64,000 nucleotides of DNA, taken from contig NZ_FMXO01000014.1 in NCBI RefSeq assembly GCF_900104215.1, forward strand, positions 1-64,000, written 5' to 3'. The DNA comes from Desulfonatronum thiosulfatophilum (lineage in GTDB: Bacteria > Desulfobacterota > Desulfovibrionia > Desulfovibrionales > Desulfonatronaceae). The notes under the pieces were generated by a model. The model saw only the letters and a list, made by a program, of their open reading frames with translations, was not told the origin of the DNA and did no database searches. Numbering within the stretch: position 1 is the stretch's first letter; each line of letters begins with the position of its first letter. The position numbers and the translations under genes are program-made. Below, piece by piece: positions 35,380 to 43,576 of the stretch.

Positions 35380-36687
35380 TCAGAACCTCAGCGGCTGATA
35401 ATCCCCGGGCCAACACAGCCGGTCCTCGGGCGTGTCCCGAACGCCCTCCAGCCGGGCCTTGTCCAGGTGGTTCAGGATCAGGCGCATCAACTCGGTTCCC
35501 CGGACACTGCCCAGGCAGCCCCGTGCCGTGTGGATCTCGTCGAAGCGGCGGACCATATCCCGGCGTACTCCCCGGCCATGGATGATCAGCGGTACGGGTT
35601 CGCCGGAGTGAATCAAGTCCCCCGAGCTTGGCGTGGAATGATCCGCTGTCAGCACGATGAGCACTTCCGGGTCGTCCGTCAGTGCGGACAATCCGGAACC
35701 CAGGGCCCGGTCAAGGGCTTCGATGACCTTCATTTTGCGGACCGGGTCCTTGGCATGGGCCGCCTCGTCCGGGGCCTTGGTGTGCAGATGAATGAAGTCG
35801 TATCGCTCCAGTTGCTCCCGGGCCTGTTCCAGATCACGGGCGAAATCCGACTCCATATCTCCGCCTTCATGCGGCGGCAGGATATCCAAGCCCAGATACC
35901 GGGCCAATCCATGGAACACCGCGCCGGAAGCAATGCTCAATCCGCGCAGCCCGCAACGTTTGGAAAAGGCAACATTGGGGCGAAACCGTCCCGCCCGCTG
36001 GGTCACGATGCCGTTGATGGGCTTCAGCCCGCGCTCCCGGCGTCGGACATTGAGAGGATGTTGCCCCAGAACCCGGCGGACGTGGAGAAGATATGAACGT
36101 AATGCGGATGCCGTAATTTGAGCATCAAGATTATCGGCACATTCCGCCAGGGGCAGCACGTCCGGGATGAACCGCCCGTTACGCATCGGGCCGGTATCCG
36201 TGAATTTCGGCGACACGTTTCCGGACATGATCAGAACGCCGAAGACGCTCTTGACCGGAACATAGCGAATCCGCACCCCGCCGTGCTCCCATTCGGCCAC
36301 AGCGGCGATCAGCTCTCGGACATCATCCGCCTCGGCCCGGGGTACATCCTCGGCCAGAACAAGACAGCCATCCCGCTCTTCCAGGCTCACAAAATGGGCC
36401 AGCACGGCGACCTGACCCTTTACCGGCTCCACTCCCGCGCCAAGGGCTTCCAGAACGCCGCGCCCGGGAAAATCTGCCCGGTCATATCCGAACATGGCCC
36501 AGTGTGCGGTCTCGCTGGGCAAACATTCGCCCAGCATGCCTGCATGGTACAGCCCGTTGGCGCCCGAAGCGGACAGGCGGTCCATGTTCGGCACATGGGC
36601 CGCCTGAAGCGGAGTCCGGTGATCCAGACAGACATGGCTGCGATCGCCGAGTCCATCCAGGACGATGAGCAGGCATTTCGAAGGCAT
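35380..36687 (-). CDS. apgM: cofactor-independent phosphoglycerate mutase, ApgM-like
   Basis: This alkaline-phosphatase-superfamily protein has about 436 residues from ATG 36687. It begins CLLIVLDGLGDR with a metal-binding Asp, followed by NMDRLSASGANG, CLPSETAHWAMFGYD and GRGVLEALGAG. The C-terminal metal site is HTKAPDEAAHAKD and VLTADHSTPSSGDLIHSGEP. These match archaeal-type 2,3-bisphosphoglycerate-independent mutases. The longer frame to 36789 is not used because the first strand should sit at the N-terminus and AGGAG lies upstream of 36687. It follows the TIM-barrel gene by 67 bases. Confidence 0.85.
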   Translation of the reverse strand: MPSKCLLIVLDGLGDRSHVCLDHRTPLQAAHVPNMDRLSASGANGLYHAGMLGECLPSETAHWAMFGYDRADFPGRGVLEALGAGVEPVKGQVAVLAHFVSLEERDGCLVLAEDVPRAEADDVRELIAAVAEWEHGGVRIRYVPVKSVFGVLIMSGNVSPKFTDTGPMRNGRFIPDVLPLAECADNLDAQITASALRSYLLHVRRVLGQHPLNVRRRERGLKPINGIVTQRAGRFRPNVAFSKRCGLRGLSIASGAVFHGLARYLGLDILPPHEGGDMESDFARDLEQAREQLERYDFIHLHTKAPDEAAHAKDPVRKMKVIEALDRALGSGLSALTDDPEVLIVLTADHSTPSSGDLIHSGEPVPLIIHGRGVRRDMVRRFDEIHTARGCLGSVRGTELMRLILNHLDKARLEGVRDTPEDRLCWPGDYQPLRF

Positions 36688-36754
36688 GTATTTCTCAATC
36701 TCCTCTGGCAGTCTTAAAACACTCCATTTGACGAGACGTATGGGGAAACCAGGG

Positions 36755-37570
36755 TTAAACAGCGTGCATGTTAGCTCTGGTCCGGGCATCAGACTGAAAA
36801 CGGCTTTGCAGGGAGCGCCGGATCATTTCCCGCGTGTTCCGCGCCGCGTCGGCATCCTGCAGTTCAACGGTCCACCAGGAGCACCGGGTTTCCAGCAGCC
36901 TGGCGATAATCGGCTCAAAGGGCTCCATGTCGTCAATGGGATGATGTCCGGATTCGTCTTCCCGGCCGTAGATATGCACTTCCCACAGTCGATGCGCGAA
37001 AAGATCGACAAAATCCTCCACCGTACAGCTTCCACTCTGGACCGAAGCAGACCCCAGTGCATGGCCGATGTCCAGGGTAATCATGGCCCCGGCTGCCGCG
37101 GCCCAGCTTGCGATGTTCCTTGGATCGCTGGAATGCCCTGTGCGCAGATTTTCCAGACAAACGATCATGCCCAACTTTCCGGCAAATTCCACGAGACGGG
37201 ACAGATTGTCCACCAGGGTCGGCATGTGCACGGGCTGATCCGGGTTCAGGCCGCTGTGCACCGTGACCACCGGCTCGCTCAATCCGGCCATGGCGACAAG
37301 GGAACGCTGATGCACCTCCAGGGCGGCGGAAGCCAGGCTCGGATCCGCATGGCCCAGCTCATACTGAAAGTATCGGGTGTGGAAACGGATGGGCAGACCA
37401 GCCTGCCGGAAGGGAAGGATTATTTCGGGGAGGAGATCCAGGCGCTCCGGGTCCGGAGAAAACTCCACCGCAACGGCGTTCTCGCTCACCCACTGCAAGC
37501 GGGCCGCGCAGTCAGGCGATGCGGCGGTGAACGCCAGGGTGGGAGGACAGGGGCAGTATATTGAATTCAT
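36755..37570 (-). CDS. sugar phosphate isomerase/epimerase-like TIM-barrel protein
   Basis: The protein has 271 residues from the ATG at 37570 (294 from 37639). It has the xylose-isomerase-like TIM barrel: EFSPDPERLDLLPE, VVTVHSGLNPDQPV, IVCLENLRTG, MITLDIGHALG and WEVHIYGRED. These provide Glu, His and Asp residues for a divalent metal site. Members include isomerases, epimerases and AP endonucleases, so the substrate is unknown. It is transcribed with the phosphoglycerate mutase, suggesting sugar-phosphate work. Confidence 0.75.
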   Translation of the reverse strand: MNSIYCPCPPTLAFTAASPDCAARLQWVSENAVAVEFSPDPERLDLLPEIILPFRQAGLPIRFHTRYFQYELGHADPSLASAALEVHQRSLVAMAGLSEPVVTVHSGLNPDQPVHMPTLVDNLSRLVEFAGKLGMIVCLENLRTGHSSDPRNIASWAAAAGAMITLDIGHALGSASVQSGSCTVEDFVDLFAHRLWEVHIYGREDESGHHPIDDMEPFEPIIARLLETRCSWWTVELQDADAARNTREMIRRSLQSRFQSDARTRANMHAV

Positions 37571-37736
37571 AATGAGATGCGGAAGCTCTCTTGAACAGCC
37601 TGCAACGCGCGCATGGGCAATATCCATGATGTCGTCCAATTGATCAACAGAGAATTCCTATCAGAAAAGCCGATATGCATCAGCTTTTTCAATTTGACAT
37701 TCCTCCCCTGAATCATTTCTAAGATTGGAAATCCTC

Positions 37737-38024
37737 ATGGAAATTCTCACGATGGAAACCAGGACAATGCAAGAAACACATCCCTCGGAATGGGAATTCG
37801 ACGAAGAGTTCGACGGCGGTGAGGAAACCTGCGGCCGGGTGATCATCAACCTGTACACCTATCTGCTGCCCATGCCGCCCGGCACCAAGGTCCTGCTTAT
37901 ATCCAAAGATCCGGCTGCGCACATCGAATTCCCGGCCTGGTGCCGCATGACCAAAAACACCCTTCTGGACAAGCGGCATCCTTATTATCTCATTGAATAC
38001 AAACCTGAACTGAAAAAGGAGTGA
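37737..38024 (+). CDS. TusA-like protein without CPxP motif
   Basis: This protein of about 95 residues has the TusA-type beta-alpha-beta-alpha-beta-beta pattern: CGRVIINLYTYLLPMPPGTK, VLLISKDPAAHIEFPAWCRM and LIEYKPEL. The CPxP active-site motif of sulfur-carrier TusA is replaced by CGRVIIN, leaving one Cys early and one in PAWCRM. The same P-x-W-C-R-M segment recurs in the TusA-OsmC protein two genes on. Several ATGs (37737, 37752, 37767) are possible starts. It leads a plus-strand sulfur-relay operon, and the DsrE gene follows after 4 bases. Confidence 0.7.
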   Translation: MEILTMETRTMQETHPSEWEFDEEFDGGEETCGRVIINLYTYLLPMPPGTKVLLISKDPAAHIEFPAWCRMTKNTLLDKRHPYYLIEYKPELKKE

Positions 38025-38028
38025 TCCC

Positions 38029-38394
38029 ATGGCCAACAGATTTTGCGTGACCATCAGCCATTGCCGAACCGATGGAGACAAGGCCACGCTGGGCTTCGTC
38101 GTTGCCAACGCGGCCCAGGGCAGCGAGAAGGAAACCATGATTTTTCTGAGTTCGGACGGCGTATATTGCGCGGTCAAGGGCGAGGCCGAGAAGATCGACG
38201 AGGGCGCGCCCTTTGCACCTCTCAAGGAATTGATCACCAAGTTCGTGAATGCCGGCGGCAAGATCTACGTCTGCACCCCCTGTCTGAAAAAACGCGGCCT
38301 GTCCGAGGCCGATCTGATCGAAGGCGCCGTTCCGGCCGGCGGCGCGGCCCTTGTGGAATGGCTGTCCACCGATCCGGCCTGCGTGGGTTATTAA
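38029..38394 (+). CDS. DsrE family protein
   Basis: This 121-residue protein resembles DsrE/YchN sulfur-relay proteins. Landmarks are the N-terminal strand FCVTISHCRTDGDKATLGFV, then MIFLSSDGVYCAVKG, and ITKFVNAGGKIYVCTPCLKK with the conserved C-x-x-C-positioned cysteines. LIEGAVPAGGAALVEWL forms the last helix. DsrE-like proteins carry persulfide sulfur between partners such as TusA. AAGGAG precedes the ATG. The neighbours fit a thiol or selenol transfer pathway. Confidence 0.85.
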   Translation: MANRFCVTISHCRTDGDKATLGFVVANAAQGSEKETMIFLSSDGVYCAVKGEAEKIDEGAPFAPLKELITKFVNAGGKIYVCTPCLKKRGLSEADLIEGAVPAGGAALVEWLSTDPACVGY

Positions 38395-38608
38395 GCCGAA
38401 AGGCAAACGGTAGAGGTCAGGATCAGTGATTGAAATCTGAAAAATCTGAATCAGAGATCAGAAAGAAGCGGAATAAAATGTGTATCGTCGGGAAAGATGC
38501 TTTCGCCCCGTGATCTTCCAGATGGCGAAGGCATCCGCACCGCACGATCATTTCTATTGTAATAGCAACTACTCCTGAGGTCCGGCTTAACATGATTTTG
38601 TGGAGTAG
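38395..38608. other. intergenic region with TCAGA-rich tract
   Basis: The gap between the DsrE and TusA-OsmC genes holds a TCAGA-rich tract at 38417-38456, like those in the pse operon. CAACTACTC (38567-38575) resembles the stem motif of the palindromic element at 33.9 kb. No gene or clear terminator is seen. Confidence 0.4.
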
Positions 38609-38626
38609 ATGCCCGTGGAGAAAGAA

Positions 38627-39397
38627 ATGACCGAAATCCTTGATGCGGCGGCTTTGAATGAATTGCGGCCGGAGCGGGTCTTTGACGGGGCGGATCTGGA
38701 CTGCGGGTCCGGATTGATTCTGTTGATCCGGGAGAACATGCTCCAGATCCCAGTGGGCGAAATCCTGGAAATGCGCACTCGCGAACCCACGGTCAACGAC
38801 GATCTGCCGCCTTGGTGCCGGATGTCCGGTCATGAATATCTCGGACGTCTTGAAGGCGACGGTTATGCCCGGTATTTCATGCGCCGGGGCGAGCCCAAAA
38901 CGGCCGCCGGCGCGCCGCCCTCGGACGATCAGGCTTTGGCCGAGGATAAGAAAAAGGCCATGGATTACGAATGGCGGATGCGGGTGCGCTCCACGGGCAA
39001 CCTGAAAAGCACGGTCTATTGCCGAAACTTCTCCTGGGATCTTGGCCAGCCGGCCAGCTTCAAGGACAAGGACGCCCACCCCTGCGCCGTGGAAGCTCTG
39101 CTTGGGGCGCTTGGCGGAGCCTTGAGTTCCGGCTTTGCCACGGACTGCGCCCGGGAAGGGCTGGATGTAGACGATATCGAGATCACGGTTCGGGGCAAGT
39201 TGCGCAATATCCTGGCTCACATGGGCCTGGAGCCGGGCGACCCGTCCTTTGCGTCCATCGAGGTGAAATGCTTTGCCTCGACCATGGACAACGAAAACAA
39301 GGTTCGCTCCACATGGGAGCAGACCGTGGCCCGCTCGCCCATTGCCGCAACCCTGGCCAAGGCGGTCGATCTGAACATCAAATTCGCGGTGGTCTGA
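38627..39397 (+). CDS. TusA-like / OsmC fusion protein
   Basis: The protein has 256 residues from ATG 38627, which has GGAG six bases upstream (ATG 38609 is the longer choice). Residues about 5-85 are TusA-like: LDCGSGLILLIRENMLQIPV and LPPWCRMSGHEYL, again without CPxP. Residues about 115-256 are OsmC-like: HPCAVEALLGALGGALSSGF and IEVKCFASTMD. The peroxidatic Cys usual in LASC-type OsmC motifs appears to be Ala here, so thiol peroxidase chemistry is doubtful. The fusion points to sulfur or selenium handling rather than classic peroxide defence. Its stop is two bases before the next start. Confidence 0.8.
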   Translation: MTEILDAAALNELRPERVFDGADLDCGSGLILLIRENMLQIPVGEILEMRTREPTVNDDLPPWCRMSGHEYLGRLEGDGYARYFMRRGEPKTAAGAPPSDDQALAEDKKKAMDYEWRMRVRSTGNLKSTVYCRNFSWDLGQPASFKDKDAHPCAVEALLGALGGALSSGFATDCAREGLDVDDIEITVRGKLRNILAHMGLEPGDPSFASIEVKCFASTMDNENKVRSTWEQTVARSPIAATLAKAVDLNIKFAVV

Positions 39398-39399
39398 TC

Positions 39400-40575
39400 A
39401 TGTTTACCACAACACAAGTCGGAAGCTGGCCCCGTTCGCGGGACATGCTCAAGGCCCTGCGCGACCGGCGGCTGGGCAAGATGTCCCGGGCCGAATTCGA
39501 CGCCGTGGCCGATGAGGAAGTGCGGCGCACCGTGCGCATCCAGGAAGAGGCCGGCATGGACATCCTGGTGGACGGAGAGCACCGCCGGGACAACTTCTAC
39601 TCCTTCATCACCGAAAAGATGGAAGGTACCCGGTTGATGAGCCTGGCCGAGATGCTGGACGAGGTGGAGGACAAATCCGGATTCGAGGAACTGCTCGGAA
39701 CCCTGGATGTTCCGGCATCGGCCATCCGCAACCCCACCTGCGTCGGTCGGCTGGAACGCCGGGAGCCCCTGGCCGTGCAGGACTTCCAATTCGTGAAGAG
39801 CCTCACGGACAAGCCGGTAAAGATCACCCTGCCCGGCCCCTACCTCCTCAGCCGGTCCATGTGGGTGCCCGGCTATACCAAGAACGTCTATGTCGATCAG
39901 AAGGAGATGGGCGACGACGTGGTTCGCATCCTGCGCGAGGAACTACTGGACCTGGCCGCGGCCGGATGTGAATTCGTCCAATTCGACGAGCCGGTGCTGA
40001 CCGAAGTGGTCATGTCCGCGGAATGCGGTCGCCGCACCTTCATGTGAGCGACCTTGGCCACCCGCCGTGATGTGGGTGAAGAACTGGAATACGCCGCGGA
40101 ACTGATCAACCGGACCATGGAGGGAGTGCAGGGACCGCGCATCGGCCTGCACATCTGCCGGGGCAACTGGAGCACCCGGGAGGACGTCCTGCTGACCGGA
40201 GACTACAAGCCCCTCCTGCCGGCCCTGACCAGGATGCACATTCATCAGTACGTCTTGGAATACGCCACTCCCCGAGCCGGAGAAATCGCCGTGGTCGGTT
40301 CGGCACTCTCCGGAAACGTTCCGGGCACGAACAGACCCAGGGAACTGGGGCTGGGCGTGGTCAACCCGCGAACCACCGTGGCTGAAACGCCCGAGGAGAT
40401 CGTGGCCAAGACCGAACTCGCCATGCAATTCTACCGGCCCGAGCAGCTCTTTCTGAACACGGACTGCGGCTTCGGCTGCTTCGCCAACCGCTGCGTGAAC
40501 GTGGAAGAAGTTGCCGCGGCCAAGATCAGAAACATCGTCCTGGCCGCGAATATCCTGCGCGAACGCTACGCATAA
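39400..40575 (+). CDS. MetE-like methionine synthase II family protein, candidate selenoprotein (Sec216)
   Basis: The frame from ATG 39400 to TAA 40575 contains one in-frame TGA (40045-40047, codon 216) and matches one family on both sides of it. N-terminal motifs are TQVGSWPRS, ILVDGEHRRDNFY and FDEPVLTEVV. After the TGA come EELEYAAELINRT, GLHICRGNWS (zinc His and Cys), LEYATPRAGE, LGVVNPRT and LNTDCGFGCFANR (third zinc Cys). The TGA follows GRRTFM, where relatives, as I recall, have Cys (TFMC). A stem with a G-initial loop lies 16 bases further on. Read-through gives 391 residues, the normal length. Alternatives are a nonsense mutation or a sequencing error. Homocysteine or selenohomocysteine methylation is inferred. 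Confidence 0.75.
40053..40081 (+). promoter_or_regulatory. SECIS-like hairpin after the in-frame TGA
   Basis: CACCC (40059-40063) pairs with GGGTG (40074-40078) around a 10-base loop that starts with G. CTT (40053-40055) can pair with AAG (40079-40081) below a GGC bulge. The loop G is 17 bases after the TGA, within the spacing seen for bacterial selenocysteine insertion elements. The stem is short, so this is suggestive only. Confidence 0.45.
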
Positions 40576-40608
40576 TCCCGTCAGCCACGCCACTTTTTGT
40601 AAGATACT

Positions 40609-40759
40609 GTAAATACTCAGCTAAACCGTGCATATGCAGACTGAATACCCGCCTTCGCGGGTATGACTGATTCGGAGACGGCATTGGATACGAGTCATTC
40701 CCGCGAAGGCGGGAATCCAGCGTCGGAATGAGGCCTAACCAGGATGTGCCGATAGTTAC
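40609..40759. repeat. 151-bp REP-type element related to 33824-34211
   Basis: GTAAATACTCAGC (40609-40621) and GTGCCGATAGTTAC (40746-40759) resemble the ends of the larger element. Inside are two REP hairpins, TACCCGCCTTCGCGGGTA (40646-40663) and ATTCCCGCGAAGGCGGGAAT (40697-40716). The remainder of the gap 40576-40969 shows no gene; the XdhC promoter must lie in it. Confidence 0.7.
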
Positions 40760-40969
40760 ACTTTTTCCATTTCTGTCTGCAAAGGATACCTGCCGGTCAG
40801 GAGCAGGATTTCTGATTCAAAATCCCGAATTTCCATCTTCGTAGGCCTGACTTGTCTTATTCCATGCCGTGTGCGAACAGTCCTCCTCGTGCATTTCTAT
40901 CTTCGCGCAGACGGAATGGTATCCGGCTCTATCCCATGAACAGCTTGTACAGTTACAGAAAAACACCGA

Positions 40970-42103
40970 ATGAACCAATTAAGTAACGAAATTCTCGCCC
41001 TGCTTGAATCCGGCGAACCCTCGGCCCTGGCCACCATTGTCAGTCTTTCCGGTTCCGCGCCGCGGACTGCCGGCACCTGCATGGCCGTGCGCGGCAACGG
41101 TTCGATCATGGGGACCATCGGCGGCGGACGTCTGGAAGCCGAGGTCATTCAGGCCGGCATTGAGGCGCTGCGGACCGGGAAGGCCTTCTTGCGGCGCTTC
41201 GAGCTGACCGGCAAGGACGTTCGCGACATGGACATGATTTGCGGTGGAGTGCTGGACGTGCTGGTGGAGCCGGTGTGCGTCGATGAACGGACCATCGGTC
41301 TGTTGCGAACCCTTGACCGGCTCCGTGCTGAAGGCAGGCAATTGTTGCTGGCCACGCTGCTGCAAAACGACCGCAAGGAGCAGGATGAAGGATATGTCCC
41401 CCAGCGGCTGCTGGTGGAACTGACGCCCTCCGGACCGGTGTTTCATCCCCGCGAACCGGAAAATGCCGCCGCGTTCATCCCGCTCCTGGAAGCGGCGCGG
41501 ACCCTAAAAAACACGGTCCTGTTCGATATGGAAAATGTGCGCTTGGTTGTCGAGCCGGTGCTTAATCCGGAAACAGTGCATCTTTTCGGCGCGGGACACG
41601 TTTCCATGGAGGTCGCAGCTCTGGCCCACCGAATGGGTTTTCGGGTGGAGGTCTACGACGATCGGCCGGAGTTTGCCAATCGACAGCGCTTCCCCAACGC
41701 CCGGGCCGTGCATGTTCCGGAGAGCCTCGCCACGGCCCTGGATAGTCGCCGGATCACCGACAACTGCTACATCGTGATCATCACCCGGGGACACAGCCAC
41801 GACATGGACATCCTGGCCCAGGCTTTGCCCGCCAGAGCCGGCTACATCGGCATGATCGGCAGCCGCCGTAAACGCGACGCCATTTATGCGGCCCTGCGCC
41901 GCCAGGGGTTCAACCAATCCCAACTGGACGCCGTCCATTGCCCCATCGGCCTGGACATCCACGCCGAAACGCCTGCCGAAATCGCCCTGAGCATCGTGGG
42001 GGAACTGGTGAAGGTGCGGGCGGAACGATCCACCGCGGGTAAGAGGTTGGAACAAGCTGAAGCACCTTTTCGCATTGACGAGGGTGGAAGAAAAGAACCT
42101 TGA
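40970..42103 (+). CDS. XdhC/CoxI family protein
   Basis: The 377-residue protein has both XdhC halves. The N-terminal part contains SALATIVSLSGSAPRTAGTC and GTIGGGRLEAEV. The C-terminal Rossmann domain has HLFGAGHVSMEVAALA, YDDRPEFAN, VIITRGHSHD, YIGMIGSRRKR, and CPIGLDIHAETPAEIALSI. XdhC proteins insert or protect sulfurated molybdenum cofactor in xanthine-dehydrogenase-type enzymes and occur in selenium-dependent hydroxylase clusters. No hydroxylase is in the window. The stop codon lies inside a dispersed repeat. The convergent neighbour is a tungstate/molybdate-type regulator, which fits a molybdenum link. Confidence 0.88.
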   Translation: MNQLSNEILALLESGEPSALATIVSLSGSAPRTAGTCMAVRGNGSIMGTIGGGRLEAEVIQAGIEALRTGKAFLRRFELTGKDVRDMDMICGGVLDVLVEPVCVDERTIGLLRTLDRLRAEGRQLLLATLLQNDRKEQDEGYVPQRLLVELTPSGPVFHPREPENAAAFIPLLEAARTLKNTVLFDMENVRLVVEPVLNPETVHLFGAGHVSMEVAALAHRMGFRVEVYDDRPEFANRQRFPNARAVHVPESLATALDSRRITDNCYIVIITRGHSHDMDILAQALPARAGYIGMIGSRRKRDAIYAALRRQGFNQSQLDAVHCPIGLDIHAETPAEIALSIVGELVKVRAERSTAGKRLEQAEAPFRIDEGGRKEP

Positions 42104-42127
42104 ATGTGAACCCCCGCTTCGCTCAAG
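42095..42127 (+). repeat. dispersed repeat, copy 2, overlapping the XdhC stop
   Basis: This is the second copy of the repeat at 33729-33762 (shared start GAACCTTGAATGTGAACC). Beyond it GAGGACGC is mirrored by GCGTCCTGAGCAAAGCGAG near 42175-42193, giving an imperfect hairpin that may act as terminator between the convergent genes. The TGA stop of the XdhC gene falls within the repeat. Confidence 0.65.
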
Positions 42128-42230
42128 GCGCCGAGGACGCAAGGAAGAAAGAAATTTTTACTTGGCGGCCTTGGCGTCCTGAGCAAAGCGAGCGGTTCCC
42201 TTTTCCGGTCCACGTTCGATCCCTGCCAGG

Positions 42231-43493
42231 CTATTCGAGATTCAAGATTACCGAATACGCGCCGAACAGCGCCCAGGCCGGGCCGTTCACCCGCAGGCCG
42301 AGACGCCGGCAGCTGTCGGCGGTAATCACCGAGCAGATCTCGGTTCCATCCTCGAGACGCAGCAAAACTTCCGCATTCACCCGTCCGGCATTGACCTCCA
42401 TGATCGTTCCCCGCAGCCGGTTCTCGGCACTGTTGGCGGCTGCCTCCTCGGTTGCTGCGATGAACACCCACGGCGCCTTGATCTCCGCGGTGACGAAAGT
42501 CCCGACTGCCAAACGCATCCGTTTCAAGCTGCCGTTTGTGATGATCGAGGAAATGCGCAGGCCGCCCAGGGTCAGGAGGATCACCTCGGACTGGATATCA
42601 CCCTGGATGATTTCACTGATCTTGCCGAAGAAAAAGTTCCTGGCACTGGTCCTTTTCCGGCTTTCGCGGTCGATATGTCGCCGGACCGCATGGTGCATCT
42701 CCTCGTCGGAAACATCCAGAAAAGCAGCGGTCAGGTTGGGCGTGGAGTGGCCGAGGAGCTTCTGCACTACGGGCAGCGGCAGGTTGCCCCGCAGCAATTC
42801 CACGGAGCGCGCCCGCCGCAGTGCGCTGGGGTTGCCGAACTCCCTGGGCAGCCCGCAGGACTCGGCCCGTTCGTAGAACTTGCGTCGTACATGACCCGGA
42901 TCGACCCTGAACAAGGCCTTGCCGGGCGATATTCCATCCGATGCCAGGAACTGCCGCAATTCTTCCACCAGATCATCCGGAATTTCAACCTGCCTGGAAT
43001 TCTCCGCCCCCTCGCCTCCCACTCTGACAACCCGCTCTTCCAGGTTGATGTCCGTTACCTGCAGTTCCAGAATCTCATGCAGTTTTGCTCCGGTATGGCG
43101 GATCAGCAAGAATATGAGCAGAATCCGCCTCCTGGACCTGCGCACGTCCTGGCGCACGGAATCGTTTACCCAGTTGCGAAAGGAACGTTCCATTTCCGCA
43201 AGCTGCACTGAGTCCAGCATTTTCACGTCTGGCGGGACGGAAAAATGCGTGCCGGTTCGGAACCGGCTGCGACTGTCGTCGTCAAAGAATGAATCCACGG
43301 TTATTCCCCATGCTGGATTATCGCGACACCTCGGACCATGGCGCGGATGCCGATTCATAAGGCGACAACTTCGCCAGGGCAAGAAAGAACGCTGATTCGC
43401 TCTTCCGCTCAGACATATTGACATGGCAGTCCGGCGGATGTAGGCGACAATTGACACCTTAATTGCAGTTTTCGTGTCAGTCAGTTTAATCAC
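42231..43493 (-). CDS. tunR: TunR-type regulator: inactive tyrosine recombinase fold with two TOBE domains
   Basis: Residues about 95-290 have the tyrosine-recombinase catalytic fold: LLIFLLIRHTGAKLHEILEL, NPSALRRARSVELL and VVQKLLGHSTPNLTAAFLDV. The first Arg is replaced (AKLHE), the box-II His is Ser, and the nucleophile Tyr is Phe (AAFLD), so recombination is not expected. Two TOBE/Mop domains follow (about 295-350 and 365-415: TSARNFFFGKISEIIQGDIQ; ENRLRGTIMEVNAGRVNAEV), which bind tungstate or molybdate. This is the architecture of TunR of sulfate reducers, a repressor of tungstate/molybdate transport genes. The first 90 residues look untranslated; ATG 43220 or a nearby GTG may be the real start. 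Confidence 0.8.
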   Translation of the reverse strand: MIKLTDTKTAIKVSIVAYIRRTAMSICLSGRANQRSFLPWRSCRLMNRHPRHGPRCRDNPAWGITVDSFFDDDSRSRFRTGTHFSVPPDVKMLDSVQLAEMERSFRNWVNDSVRQDVRRSRRRILLIFLLIRHTGAKLHEILELQVTDINLEERVVRVGGEGAENSRQVEIPDDLVEELRQFLASDGISPGKALFRVDPGHVRRKFYERAESCGLPREFGNPSALRRARSVELLRGNLPLPVVQKLLGHSTPNLTAAFLDVSDEEMHHAVRRHIDRESRKRTSARNFFFGKISEIIQGDIQSEVILLTLGGLRISSIITNGSLKRMRLAVGTFVTAEIKAPWVFIAATEEAAANSAENRLRGTIMEVNAGRVNAEVLLRLEDGTEICSVITADSCRRLGLRVNGPAWALFGAYSVILNLE

Positions 43494-43576
43494 GTGCTCT
43501 GAAAATGCCCTGATCCTGCTTTCACTCCCTTCTTCGATTCCGGATAGCCGGAAATCGCGTGATTTAGGAGGTTGTT

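Noticed and set aside
40054-40575. Separate gene starting at TTG 40054 downstream of a MetE-like gene
   Set aside because: It is in the same frame as the upstream part, no ribosome-binding site precedes it, and it supplies the zinc-ligand half missing from the first part, so a single gene with TGA read-through or a nonsense mutation is more likely.
42231-43493. Phage integrase
   Set aside because: Catalytic Arg, His and Tyr positions are substituted and two TOBE domains follow, which fits a metal-oxyanion regulator.
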